Assembly (NCBI GenBank): GCA_030528025.1
Contig: JAUMZP010000004.1
Coordinates: 1-48,918 of the forward strand
Origin: Candidatus Saccharimonadota bacterium
GTDB taxonomy: Bacteria; Patescibacteriota; Saccharimonadia; Saccharimonadales; Saccharimonadaceae
Length of the DNA: 48,918 bases
Reading direction: 5' to 3'
A program made the position numbers and the translations under genes. Below, piece after piece: positions 7,671 through 15,515 of this stretch; the stretch's first letter is position 1; each line of letters opens with the position of its first letter. The notes under the pieces were generated by a model that saw nothing but the letters and a program-made list of their open reading frames with translations, was not told where the DNA came from and did not search any database.

Positions 7671-9431
7671 CTATTCGGTAGCAGTATAGGCTGTCCAGTT
7701 GGCCTGCTCGTCAGCACTGAGCGCTTGGGCCTCGGCGACGACCGTAGCAAGCTGTGAAATGCTCACCGTGAAGGTCTCGCCACTGTCGATCTCGTCGCGC
7801 TGCCCCATTAAGGCTACCAAGCGATTCTCGGCATATGCAGCCTGCGCAGGGTTAAGCTGCTGAGCTTGATGATGACTCTTGATGAAGCGCCGTGCCAAAA
7901 GCGACTGTGAGTCGCCATCTTGGGCGGTCAATATGATTGGCTTTTGCTCTGATGTGGTAGCCTGGTTCTTCTTCTCAGAATGAGCTGGAGTGTGGTGCTG
8001 CGCTTGCGATTGACTAGAGGTAGTTACTGGGCGGCTAGCTTGCTTCTTGTCTGTATTGCCGCGATTATCACGTTGCTGCTGCGGCTGTGGAGCGGTTTGC
8101 GCAGGGCGGTGCGGAGCTTCTTGTGGTTGCTGAGCTGGGATCATTGCCACGACATATGCGAGTGGCACGGTAATAAGCAGTAGGACAATTGCCGCAAGAC
8201 CAGTTGCATATTGACGAAGTGCGCTCGATGGAGCAGGTGCGTGATGGCGAGTGAGTGTAACGAGCGCCCATAGTTTGCTCGTGAGCGCGAGACTACCAGC
8301 GATAGGAAGATAGAGTGGCAGGATCCATAGGTCGCGTGGGTGATGCTTAAGGTGCGGAATATTGCGCACGGCCTGCCATATAAGCCAGCCAAGCACGATC
8401 CCGAGGATCGTTATACTACTCCAGAGCGTTGCAGTAGTCGCTGCCCCAGTCAGAGTGCTGTATACGTTGTTGACGAGCGTACTACTAAGTACGATCAGTG
8501 CCCCAAGATAGAGCAAGCTCGCAAAGCAAAAGCCAATGTGCGTAAGCCAGACAAGTAGACCTGCTTGCCAGATACGTGCGTGTTGATGCCAGAGTTGCCA
8601 ATAGGCGGCGCGGCTCAGCTGGGTATAGCTACTTGCAATCCGGTAGAGTTCTGCCGGGTGGTTGATCTGCGTGAGAGCACTGTGCTGGTAGGCTGTATGG
8701 TGTTGTGAAGGCAGAGACAGTGCGATACTTGATGGATGATGCGCAGCACATGGCTGCGCTACTGCACTGCTCTGGGTAACGTGCTTAAGCAGCTCAAGCC
8801 GAATGGCAAAGGTGTCGCTTGTTATAGCATAAGCCTGGCCGCGGCGGCTCTGCATGGGCAAAATAACATGCTGCTGCATATCGAGGAGCCAACTGCCGAT
8901 TCGCTGCGAGAGCGTCATCCCACCAGTGTATTGTTGACGGCCACTGACGAGCCCAATAGTTGACTCGGCAAAGGGTAAGAGGAGGTTAATTGTCGATGTT
9001 GTCCAGCGCGCACGCGGGGTTGTGACAATCACAAGACTCACACGCCGCACTTTTCCAATCAGTGAGGCAAGCTGCGCATCATAACTCATCATCTCAGGCT
9101 GCTCGACCACTGTTGTCGCGTATTCTTTGGCGATTGCTCGAAGAGATTGGTGGGTGTGCAAAGCGTCGTTAATCGAGACCAGTAGCTGGGTTGGCTTGCT
9201 ATGCTCTTTGATGCTAGCGAGGCAGCTCTCGAAGACTTCTGGATCTTCGTCCTCAGCAACGACCAAGACTGCGTATTTTTTGCGGAGGGTTGCAGTGTAG
9301 GTTTTATTCTTGCGGGCACTCGCCACGCGGAGCCACCAACTCAGGACGACCATGAGAAATATAACCCCTCCAATCCACCAACGATACCTGTCGATTACTT
9401 CCATACACTGTATAAAACCAGCCATTGCCAT
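7671..9431 (-). CDS. Large membrane protein with a degenerate GT2-like domain
   Basis: The 586-residue protein has an N-terminal membrane segment (about 16-34), a region resembling family 2 glycosyltransferases (KYAVLVVAEDEDPEVFESCL near 49-68; a later LVSGRQQYTGG and QSRRGQAYAITSDTFAIR), further membrane segments (about 290-400 and 415-440), a Pro/Gln/Thr-rich linker and a C-terminal domain from about 505 (GDSQSLLARRFI, NPAQAAYAENRLV, GETFTVSISQL) that looks LysM-like. The GT2 DxD metal site is not present: LVIVTTPRARWT stands where a V-x-D-x-D motif is expected. It is therefore probably not an active transferase. GAGGAG is 3 nt before the first ATG and 9 nt before a second ATG at 9425, so translation may start at 9425. 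Confidence 0.75.
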   Translation of the reverse strand: MAMAGFIQCMEVIDRYRWWIGGVIFLMVVLSWWLRVASARKNKTYTATLRKKYAVLVVAEDEDPEVFESCLASIKEHSKPTQLLVSINDALHTHQSLRAIAKEYATTVVEQPEMMSYDAQLASLIGKVRRVSLVIVTTPRARWTTSTINLLLPFAESTIGLVSGRQQYTGGMTLSQRIGSWLLDMQQHVILPMQSRRGQAYAITSDTFAIRLELLKHVTQSSAVAQPCAAHHPSSIALSLPSQHHTAYQHSALTQINHPAELYRIASSYTQLSRAAYWQLWHQHARIWQAGLLVWLTHIGFCFASLLYLGALIVLSSTLVNNVYSTLTGAATTATLWSSITILGIVLGWLIWQAVRNIPHLKHHPRDLWILPLYLPIAGSLALTSKLWALVTLTRHHAPAPSSALRQYATGLAAIVLLLITVPLAYVVAMIPAQQPQEAPHRPAQTAPQPQQQRDNRGNTDKKQASRPVTTSSQSQAQHHTPAHSEKKNQATTSEQKPIILTAQDGDSQSLLARRFIKSHHQAQQLNPAQAAYAENRLVALMGQRDEIDSGETFTVSISQLATVVAEAQALSADEQANWTAYTATE

Positions 9432-9762
9432 AGACTCCTCTTTATTTAATGGTTATTCTTATTCTAACACGAAATTTTATCGTACAAACACTCTATCTAC
9501 AAGAGATTGCCTGAACGATAGATAACATATATTGTAGCCACGAATGCCCCTATTTGTCAATGGATTCTAAGAGAATTATGTATAGACGTATCATAACCTC
9601 CCCAATTGTGACATTGAGCATGGTGCAAAAAGCCAAGTTATGTTATAGATACTATATGAGGTAGGCTGATCACTGGTAGAACTTCGCACGCTCTATAGAC
9701 AAAGCAGCGAAGACGTGAGTGTGCTGGCAAAACAAGCACATCAAGAACCAAAGCAGTAAGGC
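9432..9762. other. 331-bp intergenic region without a recognised gene
   Basis: The left end holds the ribosome-binding site and a TAGAAT-like -10 for the minus-strand membrane protein gene. The rest is AT-rich with scattered TATAAT-like words. A 73-codon minus-strand frame at 9638-9859 runs antisense through tRNA-Thr and is not credible. Confidence 0.5.
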
Positions 9763-9791
9763 TTGCTGGTACGTACCTCGTATGGTAGAAT
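9763..9791 (+). promoter_or_regulatory. Promoter of tRNA-Thr(GGU)
   Basis: TTGCTG (9763-9768) and TAGAAT (9786-9791) are 17 bp apart. The predicted start site is a few bases before the tRNA 5' end at 9802. Confidence 0.6.
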
Positions 9792-9801
9792 ACCAAGTAA
9801 T

Positions 9802-9877
9802 GCCGCGATAGCTCAGTTGGTAGAGCGCATCCATGGTAAGGATGAGGTCTCGGGTTCAAGCCCCGATCGTGGCTCCA
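9802..9877 (+). tRNA. tRNA-Thr (anticodon GGU)
   Basis: Acceptor GCCGCGA pairs with TCGTGGC (one G-U), D arm AGCTCAGTTGGTAGAGC, anticodon stem CATCC/GGATG around ATGGTAA giving anticodon GGT, and T arm CGGGTTCAAGCCCCG. CCA is encoded at 9875-9877. Confidence 0.96.
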
Positions 9878-9891
9878 TGACTGAATTTGTT

Positions 9892-9920
9892 GATCACCCC
9901 CATTGCTGGGGTGATCTTTA
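9892..9920 (+). terminator. Terminator of tRNA-Thr(GGU)
   Basis: GATCACCCC and GGGGTGATC form a perfect 9-bp stem with a 7-nt loop (CATTGCT), followed by TTTATTG. Confidence 0.85.
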
Positions 9921-10008
9921 TTGTTGGTCTATGAGTGAGGATATTTTTCGCGTGTTTAAATATATGACGAGAAGCGCCCTTCCATGCTGCACACTATCAG
10001 AAACAAAC

Positions 10009-10746
10009 TTAGACTAGTTGACGGTGGCGTGGTAGCCGATAGACATGACCTGTTGGGGCTGGTGCTTGATGACGGCCTCGCTGCGGAGGAGTAACTTCGG
10101 ATAAGCCATAAGCTGCCGCTGCAGTTATTGGATGATCGTCCCTATAAGACTCAATTGATGATCGTGGAGTACAGTATAGGCCAAGTGGATAGTCGCACCG
10201 AGTGATCGACCGAGGTCCACCGCCGAGAGGACTCGATTTATCGTAGGAGCGAGTAGTAAATATGCTAATAAAGTCGATTTGTTTTTCTCTTATGGTCGAC
10301 GACATTAGTGAGTTACCTGGCTTATACTGAGCATATAGCAGTGAGCTGGGTGCATTATGAAGTATTTCCAACTCCACAGCTAGACAGCCAAGTGCATTGC
10401 GGATGGCGAGGATTTTATCGCGACCATGAGTGATTTCCCTAGCGTGGAGAGGGCTTTTTGCAGACCTGCTCATCTCTACCTCGCGACCCCATTGCACGGT
10501 AAATGGTGTGAGGTCGTGGGCAAGTTGCTCGACATGGTTGGCTATTTTGTCGCGCTGTTTAGTGTCTACCTCGCTATCCTTTCGCAGAACAAGGGATGGA
10601 AAAAGTAGTATGAGAGGATGTCTGTGGAGCTCTTCCTCTGATATTGGCCACTCGGTTGGCTGGTAATCTTCTCGTACTTGACGAGCCTGTGGCGGCCTAT
10701 CGAGCGTAGCGGCAATAAGAATATGATCGAAATACTTTTTTGTCAT
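10009..10746 (-). pseudogene. Probably decayed gene, weakly 2H-phosphoesterase-like
   Basis: The open frame encodes 245 residues, but only the first 155 or so read like a protein. From about 10280 downward the frame becomes Pro/Arg/Ser-rich, while the neighbouring minus frame becomes protein-like (STLLAYLLLAPTINRVL, AVDLGRSLGATIHLAY, then after an in-frame TAA, LLLRSEAVIKHQPQQ and VMSIGYHATVN, ending at 10014). The switch point is near AGAGAAAAACAAATC, a run of A residues prone to slippage. The N-terminal half (HPLILLFPSL; VEQLAHDLTPFTVQW; YAQYKPGNSL) faintly recalls LigT-like 2H phosphoesterases with both HxT motifs damaged. Frameshift plus stop suggests decay; the family guess is weak. Confidence 0.45.
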
Positions 10747-10833
10747 AGAGTGCAGTATATCGCAAAAGTCCTTTTATTAACAGAGGTACGTTGCATGATT
10801 GTAAGAGATTGTATGATTTGTGTTTTTCGCACT

Positions 10834-10861
10834 TTGACATTGGCGAAAAATTTGCTATACT
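10834..10861 (+). promoter_or_regulatory. Promoter of the tRNA-Tyr/tRNA-Thr unit
   Basis: TTGACA (10834-10839) matches the -35 consensus and TATACT (10856-10861) the -10, with a 16-bp spacer. It lies 25 bp before tRNA-Tyr. Confidence 0.8.
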
Positions 10862-10886
10862 AATTCACAGTTAGTTCATTTTATTT

Positions 10887-10971
10887 GCCGGAGTCGTCTA
10901 GTGGCAATGACAGGAGACTGTAAATCTCCCGCTTTTTAGCTTCGTAGGTTCGAGTCCTACCTCCGGTACCA
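10887..10971 (+). tRNA. tRNA-Tyr (anticodon GUA)
   Basis: Acceptor GCCGGAG pairs with CTCCGGT, anticodon stem GGAGA/TCTCC encloses CTGTAAA (anticodon GTA), and a long variable arm (CGCTTTTTAGCTTCG) is present as expected for bacterial tRNA-Tyr. CCA is encoded at 10969-10971. Confidence 0.95.
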
Positions 10972-10976
10972 TTCCT

Positions 10977-11053
10977 GCCGCTTTAGCTCAGCTGGTCAGA
11001 GCAACTGTTTTGTAAACAGTAGGTCTACGGTTCGAATCCGTAAAGCGGCTCCA
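10977..11053 (+). tRNA. tRNA-Thr (anticodon UGU)
   Basis: Acceptor GCCGCTT pairs with AAGCGGC, anticodon stem ACTGT/ACAGT encloses TTTGTAA (anticodon TGT), and T arm TACGGTTCGAATCCGTA is intact. CCA is encoded at 11051-11053. It is only 5 bp after tRNA-Tyr and shares its promoter. Confidence 0.96.
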
Positions 11054-11066
11054 TGCGTATATCGTG

Positions 11067-11096
11067 AAGACTTTCTTAAGGAGGAGGTCTTTTTTG
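11067..11096 (+). terminator. Terminator of the tRNA-Tyr/tRNA-Thr unit
   Basis: AAGACTTTCTT and GAGGAGGTCTT form an 11-bp stem with G-U pairs and an AAG loop, running into TTTTTG. It is 13 bp after the tRNA. Confidence 0.8.
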
Positions 11097-11259
11097 TTTT
11101 TGAAATTACGTAATAGTTGTAATTGACGAAGATATATTCCCTACTCTCTGCATAGACACACAAAGAACAATGCTGAAAGCGTAGTAATTGTGTGTATGTG
11201 TAGTGAGTATAGTGATATATCAGGCTTACGCAGCAAGAACCCCTTGCCCTGAGAATATA

Positions 11260-11290
11260 AATAAGGCAGCATACATGTTGCTACCTTATT
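11260..11290 (-). terminator. Terminator of the trpS-TPR operon
   Basis: AATAAGGCAGCA and TGCTACCTTATT form a 12-bp stem with one mismatch. Read on the minus strand it is followed by TTATATT. It lies 42 bp past the TPR gene. The stretch from 11100 to 11260 shows no gene. Confidence 0.7.
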
Positions 11291-11331
11291 AGATTGTACT
11301 TAGCCCTTATTATACCTTTTACCGCTTGGTG

Positions 11332-12222
11332 CTACATCGTAATGCGGCGTGGCGCGCTGCGCTGGATGCGGTTGCCGGGCATTGGAGCTCGTGCTGGTGG
11401 ATAAACAGCAGCGGACTGTCGACTATATGCGGCATTTGGCTGCGGCTGCGGAGGTGCTTGAGCATACGTTGGTGCTGCTGGAGCGGGCAATGCAGCCGGT
11501 GGATGGTAATATGCCGTTGGAGGTTGGTGCTCTACCTGCTGAGACGGCACAGTAATGCGTTGCTGAGGTTGCTGGCGAGGTTCTGGTTGTGCTCGGTGGT
11601 GCTGCGGTGATTGCGCAGAAGTAGGCTGGGGTTGCATCTTGGCGCGGATGCGCTGAGCTTTTTTGTGGTCGCCAGCTCGTTCGTAACCTTCGGCCAGGAG
11701 CTGATATGTTTGGGTACCAGGCTCTAGCTTGGCGGCACGCTCAAGTGACTCTAGCATTTTCTTACTATGGCCGAGCTTTTCCTGTACCTTAGCATAGGCA
11801 ATATGTCTGGCAGCGAGCTTGTCCTCCATTGCCAGTGCTTGTTCAAAGGCGAGAGCAGCTTTGTCGTAGCGCTTGGTTTCGTAATAGATGAGGCCAACGT
11901 TATGCAAGCTCGAGGCGCTTGGCTCGAGGCTTTGAGCGATCTCAAAACACTCAATCGCATCATCGAAGGCCTTCTGCTTGGCGTATAAAATACCGAGACG
12001 ATTATATGCGGTTGCATTACGCTCATCTACCCGCAAAATCGTGAGCAGTGCCTTCTCGGCGCGGAGATAACGACGATCGCGGAGTGACTCCTGAGCCACC
12101 TCCCACAGGCGATCAAGCTTACCCGAGAGGCGCATTGGTAATTGTGAGGTGGTCTCGGCAACTGATTGCTGCTGCCACAAGGCAAAAGCGCCAGCGCAGG
12201 CTACCAATAATAATCCATACAT
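11332..12222 (-). CDS. Membrane-anchored TPR protein with a Pro/Gln-rich tail
   Basis: With the start at 12222 the product has 296 residues: one N-terminal membrane segment (residues 1-15), about four to five tetratricopeptide repeats (about 35-185; e.g. ATAYNRLGILYAKQKAFDDA and SSLHNVGLIYYETKRYDKAA), then about 95 residues rich in Pro, Gln and Ala. TPRs are protein-interaction repeats, so a scaffold role at the membrane is likely. The start is chosen because the delta-prime gene stops 2 nt upstream, suggesting translational coupling; the open frame extends further but overlaps that gene. An in-frame ATG at 12240 is the alternative. Confidence 0.8.
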   Translation of the reverse strand: MYGLLLVACAGAFALWQQQSVAETTSQLPMRLSGKLDRLWEVAQESLRDRRYLRAEKALLTILRVDERNATAYNRLGILYAKQKAFDDAIECFEIAQSLEPSASSLHNVGLIYYETKRYDKAALAFEQALAMEDKLAARHIAYAKVQEKLGHSKKMLESLERAAKLEPGTQTYQLLAEGYERAGDHKKAQRIRAKMQPQPTSAQSPQHHRAQPEPRQQPQQRITVPSQQVEHQPPTAYYHPPAALPAPAAPTYAQAPPQPQPNAAYSRQSAAVYPPARAPMPGNRIQRSAPRRITM

Positions 12223-12224
12223 AG

Positions 12225-13052
12225 TTATAGTATACCACATGCCAGCAGCTGAATCCGCACGCTGGCATTGGCAGTAATGCGCTCGTGTGCGCGTGCGATA
12301 TGTTCTGCCTGGGCAAGTAGCTGCCGCGATGGTTGCGTCCGAAGTGTATGCCATATAATGTGCAACACACACTCAAGCAAGAGCAAAGCACGAGCTCGAT
12401 CGTGACTATAGCGCTGCCCAATCACGATGCGTTGGCGGGTAGCACCAGTGATATAGTGGCGTGCGTCGGTCATTGCCAGAGCAATGGTGCGAAACTCCTC
12501 GCTATTGGCAGCCAAGCGTGCGATTGTCGCAGGTTGCTGCTGCGCAATAAACTGCAGCTGGGCACGGCGCGTCGGGTCAATAATGCCAAGCTGGCCAAGT
12601 TGAGCAGCTGTTTGGGTTTGCTGAGGTGGGATGATACGGACGGTCTGGACGCGTGAGCGAATTGTTGCCAGCAAGCGTTGGGGCTGATGGCTGGTGAGGA
12701 TAAGATGAAGCGCGTGAGGCGGCTCTTCGAGGAGCTTAAGGAAGGCATTTTGGGCGGCAGGTGTCATCCGGTCGGCATCATCGATAATGACAAATTGCCG
12801 AGCCATTGCCTTGCCCTGAGTAAGTGTGTGAAGCGAGCGGATGTCATCAACGCGAATCGTCCCGCGTTGCTGGTCGTCGTGGCCCTGGCTGGTATGAGGC
12901 CGGAGGATAAGTGCGGTGTGGCCCGCAACCTGCCGTGCTGCGGTTATAAGCCCAAGCCCAGGTGCACCAACAAGAAGCAATGACTGTGGTGGCTGCTGCG
13001 CAAGCTGGGCAAGACGCTGCTCGGTGCGGGGGTTATAAACGAGCGATGACAT
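12225..13052 (-). CDS. holB: DNA polymerase III delta-prime subunit-like clamp-loader protein
   Basis: With the start at 13052 (AGGAAG just upstream) the protein has 275 residues. It shows the clamp-loader AAA+ core: a Walker-A-like LLVGAPGLGLITAA lacking the lysine, as in delta-prime proteins, VIIDDADRMTPAAQNAFLKLLEEPP (sensor region, read in parts) and LILTSHQPQRLLATIRSR. The protein helps load the sliding clamp. It overlaps the end of the pseudouridine synthase gene by 20 bp. It is shorter than E. coli HolB and could be called DnaX-like, but the missing P-loop lysine favours delta-prime. Confidence 0.85.
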   Translation of the reverse strand: MSSLVYNPRTEQRLAQLAQQPPQSLLLVGAPGLGLITAARQVAGHTALILRPHTSQGHDDQQRGTIRVDDIRSLHTLTQGKAMARQFVIIDDADRMTPAAQNAFLKLLEEPPHALHLILTSHQPQRLLATIRSRVQTVRIIPPQQTQTAAQLGQLGIIDPTRRAQLQFIAQQQPATIARLAANSEEFRTIALAMTDARHYITGATRQRIVIGQRYSHDRARALLLLECVLHIIWHTLRTQPSRQLLAQAEHIARAHERITANASVRIQLLACGIL

Positions 13053-14211
13053 CGGCTTCCTCAGGAAAGAGTGCCATAAAGGCTGCTGGTGGTGGTGCAA
13101 CAAACGTCTGGCGCAGGCCAGCACGAGTCGTGATTTCGAGCTGGTAGGCGTGCAGAAGGAGGCGCTCCCCTGCCGATCCATAGATGCGATCACCAACAAT
13201 CGGTGTACCAATATATGCCAGATGGACACGCAGCTGATGTGTTCGGCCAGTGCGGGGGCGCAGAGCGAGTAAGCTCATACTGGACTGCGAGGCGAGTACT
13301 TTATAGATTGTTTGGGCAGATTTGCCGCGTGGATCGGCTCGAAAGGTGCTTGGCGTAGCCGGGTTGCGCCCCAGCGGGACATCGATCTTGGCTTGCTGCT
13401 GACGGGGTTGCCCTGCCACGATCGCTAGATATGTCTTTTTGGCGTGGCGCTCGGCAAATTGCTTCTTAAGCCGCTGGAAGGCCTCAGGCGTACGTGCACC
13501 AATCATTACTCCGCTGGTGTCGCGGTCGAGTCGATGAACAATCCCTGGCCGATTTGTCTCTAGTCCAACTGAAGTATAGCGCCGGAAGAAGTCTGCTACC
13601 GTAAATTCATCATTGAGCGCACCCTTGCTATGTGTGAGGATACCAGCTGGCTTATTGATAACAATTACATCATCATCAATATAGAGGATGGGGAGGGTTT
13701 TGTCGCTATGGTCGGTTGCATCAGGTAGGTTGATGGCGATGCTGTCGGTTTCTGCTACCAGTTGGCGTGGCTGACAGACGACTCTATCGTTGACAGCGAC
13801 GTGGCCAGCCTTGATGTGTTTTTGCCAAGTAGAGCGACTAATCTCAGGGTGGCGCATTGCAAGCAGGCTATCAAGACGCTGGGTGGTGCGCTGCTGCTGA
13901 AAAAGGTAGACATCCTTACCCTTGAATGGTAGACCGTAGGTTGTAATGTCACTGAGTGGATTGGGGAGAATTTCCCCCGTTGCATCACTTTTTGTGGTGT
14001 AGATCTGCTGCATGATGTAGGGTGTATGATCCTCCGCTGTGTCGTCGATGAGCAGAAAGTATTGCCGGCGGTTGAAGCGAAAACGCACCAGCTGGTTGAT
14101 AGGCTGTGGGTGGCTACTGGCGATTTGGTCGATGTGGCGCGGGACATTATCGTCAGTTGCTTGACGAAACTGGCGTAAAATAGCAAGGAGGTCGCTTGAT
14201 GTGATTTTCAT
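13033..14211 (-). CDS. RluA-family rRNA pseudouridine synthase with an unusual N-terminal extension
   Basis: The 392-residue protein contains an S4 domain (about residues 108-160) and a pseudouridine synthase domain with INKPAGILTHS and the catalytic HRLDRDTSG (D229 is the nucleophile), then LRPRTGRTHQLRVHLAY. It should isomerise uridines in 23S rRNA, as RluD/RluC do. The first 105 residues have no counterpart in RluD that I know. The start at 14211 is supported by GGAG 10 nt upstream; the frame open to 14301 would overlap trpS. It lies 19 nt behind trpS and overlaps holB. Confidence 0.93.
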   Translation of the reverse strand: MKITSSDLLAILRQFRQATDDNVPRHIDQIASSHPQPINQLVRFRFNRRQYFLLIDDTAEDHTPYIMQQIYTTKSDATGEILPNPLSDITTYGLPFKGKDVYLFQQQRTTQRLDSLLAMRHPEISRSTWQKHIKAGHVAVNDRVVCQPRQLVAETDSIAINLPDATDHSDKTLPILYIDDDVIVINKPAGILTHSKGALNDEFTVADFFRRYTSVGLETNRPGIVHRLDRDTSGVMIGARTPEAFQRLKKQFAERHAKKTYLAIVAGQPRQQQAKIDVPLGRNPATPSTFRADPRGKSAQTIYKVLASQSSMSLLALRPRTGRTHQLRVHLAYIGTPIVGDRIYGSAGERLLLHAYQLEITTRAGLRQTFVAPPPAAFMALFPEEADVIARL

Positions 14212-14230
14212 ACAATGACTCCATCTCGCG

Positions 14231-15271
14231 CTATACGCATGATGTACTCCGCAAGCCAACCGCCTTTTGTACGCGGAGGAGCGTGATGCTAGCGACCTCA
14301 TTCATCGCTCGCTCAGAGCGCTCGAGAGTAGCAAGCAGCGTCTCGTCGGAAATGTCCGCGAGCCGCGTTTGAAAATCAGTGAGGAAGGCAGCCACCGCCT
14401 CAGCTACTGCACGCTTGAGTGGACCATACTGGGTCTGCCCTACCCACTCGGCATTCACCTCGGCCTGCGGGCGATTGGTTAAGATTGCAAGCAGTTGAAG
14501 TAGATTAGTAATGCCTGGCTGGTGTTGCCAGTCGAAATTGATAACACCAAGCGAGTCTGTCGTGGCAGCCATGATCTTTTTGCGCGCTTGGACGGGGGTG
14601 TCGGCAAGGTTAATCTTGGATTTTTGGTCGGTTGAACTCTTACTCATCTTCTTTTCTGGGTTCGTCAGGCTGCGAATGCGTAGACCGGTGTCGCGCTGGA
14701 TGAAGGCGGTTTGCTTGGCAGTTGGCTCTGGTACAGTGAAGAGCTCGCCGAACTTATGATTCATGCGCAGTGCAATATCACGGGTAATCTCCAGGTGCTG
14801 GAACTGATCCTCACCGACTGGCACCCATCGGGCGTTGTAAAGAAGGATATCGGCTGCCATTAGGACAGGGTAATTAAAGAGCCCAACAGTGACGTTATTG
14901 TTATTATCGGCTGATTTTTCTTTAAACTGCGTCATGCGGCTCATCTCGCCAAAGCCAGTAAAGCAATCTAAAATCCATGTGAGTTCACTATGTGCTGGGA
15001 TGAAGCTCTGCCGGTAGAGAAACGTATGCTCGTCGGTGATGTCAAGCCCTGCTGCGATGAAGTACTTGAGGTTTGTTAGTGTATTCTCGTAGAGTGTCGT
15101 GTGATCGATCGGTGTGGTAAAGCTGTGGAGGTCGGGCACAAACATATTGAGCTGGTAGCGCCCAGCATAGTGCTGCTGCAGCTGTACCATTGGCACAAAG
15201 GCACCAAGATAATTGCCAAGCGTTGGCTCTTCATTGCTACGAATTCCGGTGAGGATAACTTCTTTGGACAT
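14231..15271 (-). CDS. trpS: Tryptophanyl-tRNA synthetase
   Basis: The 346-residue class I synthetase has the HIGH-equivalent PTLGNYLGA (residues 16-24), GEDQFQHLEITRDIA in the middle and KKMSKSS near 210. It charges tRNA-Trp, whose gene is also in this window. The ATG lies 6 nt after TATACT, so this first gene of the operon is predicted to have a leaderless mRNA. The operon continues with the pseudouridine synthase, delta-prime and the TPR protein. Confidence 0.97.
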   Translation of the reverse strand: MSKEVILTGIRSNEEPTLGNYLGAFVPMVQLQQHYAGRYQLNMFVPDLHSFTTPIDHTTLYENTLTNLKYFIAAGLDITDEHTFLYRQSFIPAHSELTWILDCFTGFGEMSRMTQFKEKSADNNNNVTVGLFNYPVLMAADILLYNARWVPVGEDQFQHLEITRDIALRMNHKFGELFTVPEPTAKQTAFIQRDTGLRIRSLTNPEKKMSKSSTDQKSKINLADTPVQARKKIMAATTDSLGVINFDWQHQPGITNLLQLLAILTNRPQAEVNAEWVGQTQYGPLKRAVAEAVAAFLTDFQTRLADISDETLLATLERSERAMNEVASITLLRVQKAVGLRSTSCV

Positions 15272-15277
15272 ATACGT

Positions 15278-15306
15278 AGTATAGCATTTTCGGTGGCGAG
15301 TTTGAA
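15278..15306 (-). promoter_or_regulatory. trpS promoter
   Basis: TTCAAA (15306-15301) and TATACT (15283-15278) are 17 bp apart. The -10 ends 6 nt before the ATG at 15271, placing the expected start site at the start codon. Confidence 0.7.
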
Positions 15307-15515
15307 TAAGCGGTCAGAACACGCAGTATATGAGATGCTATACGAAACGATATCATTGACATAGAGTAGCATTTCTGGTTAGCTAGATAGTAAGGATTCG
15401 TTTCGAACAATCGAGACGAGAGGAGTTAAGAAAGACGACGGGAGAACACCATAAACGACACTCATAATGTACTGTGTATTGATTTGCTAATGTCAAGAAA
15501 AATCTAAGGAGCATC

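Noticed and set aside
9638-9859. 73-codon minus-strand frame
   Set aside because: It runs antisense through tRNA-Thr(GGU) and has no ribosome-binding site.
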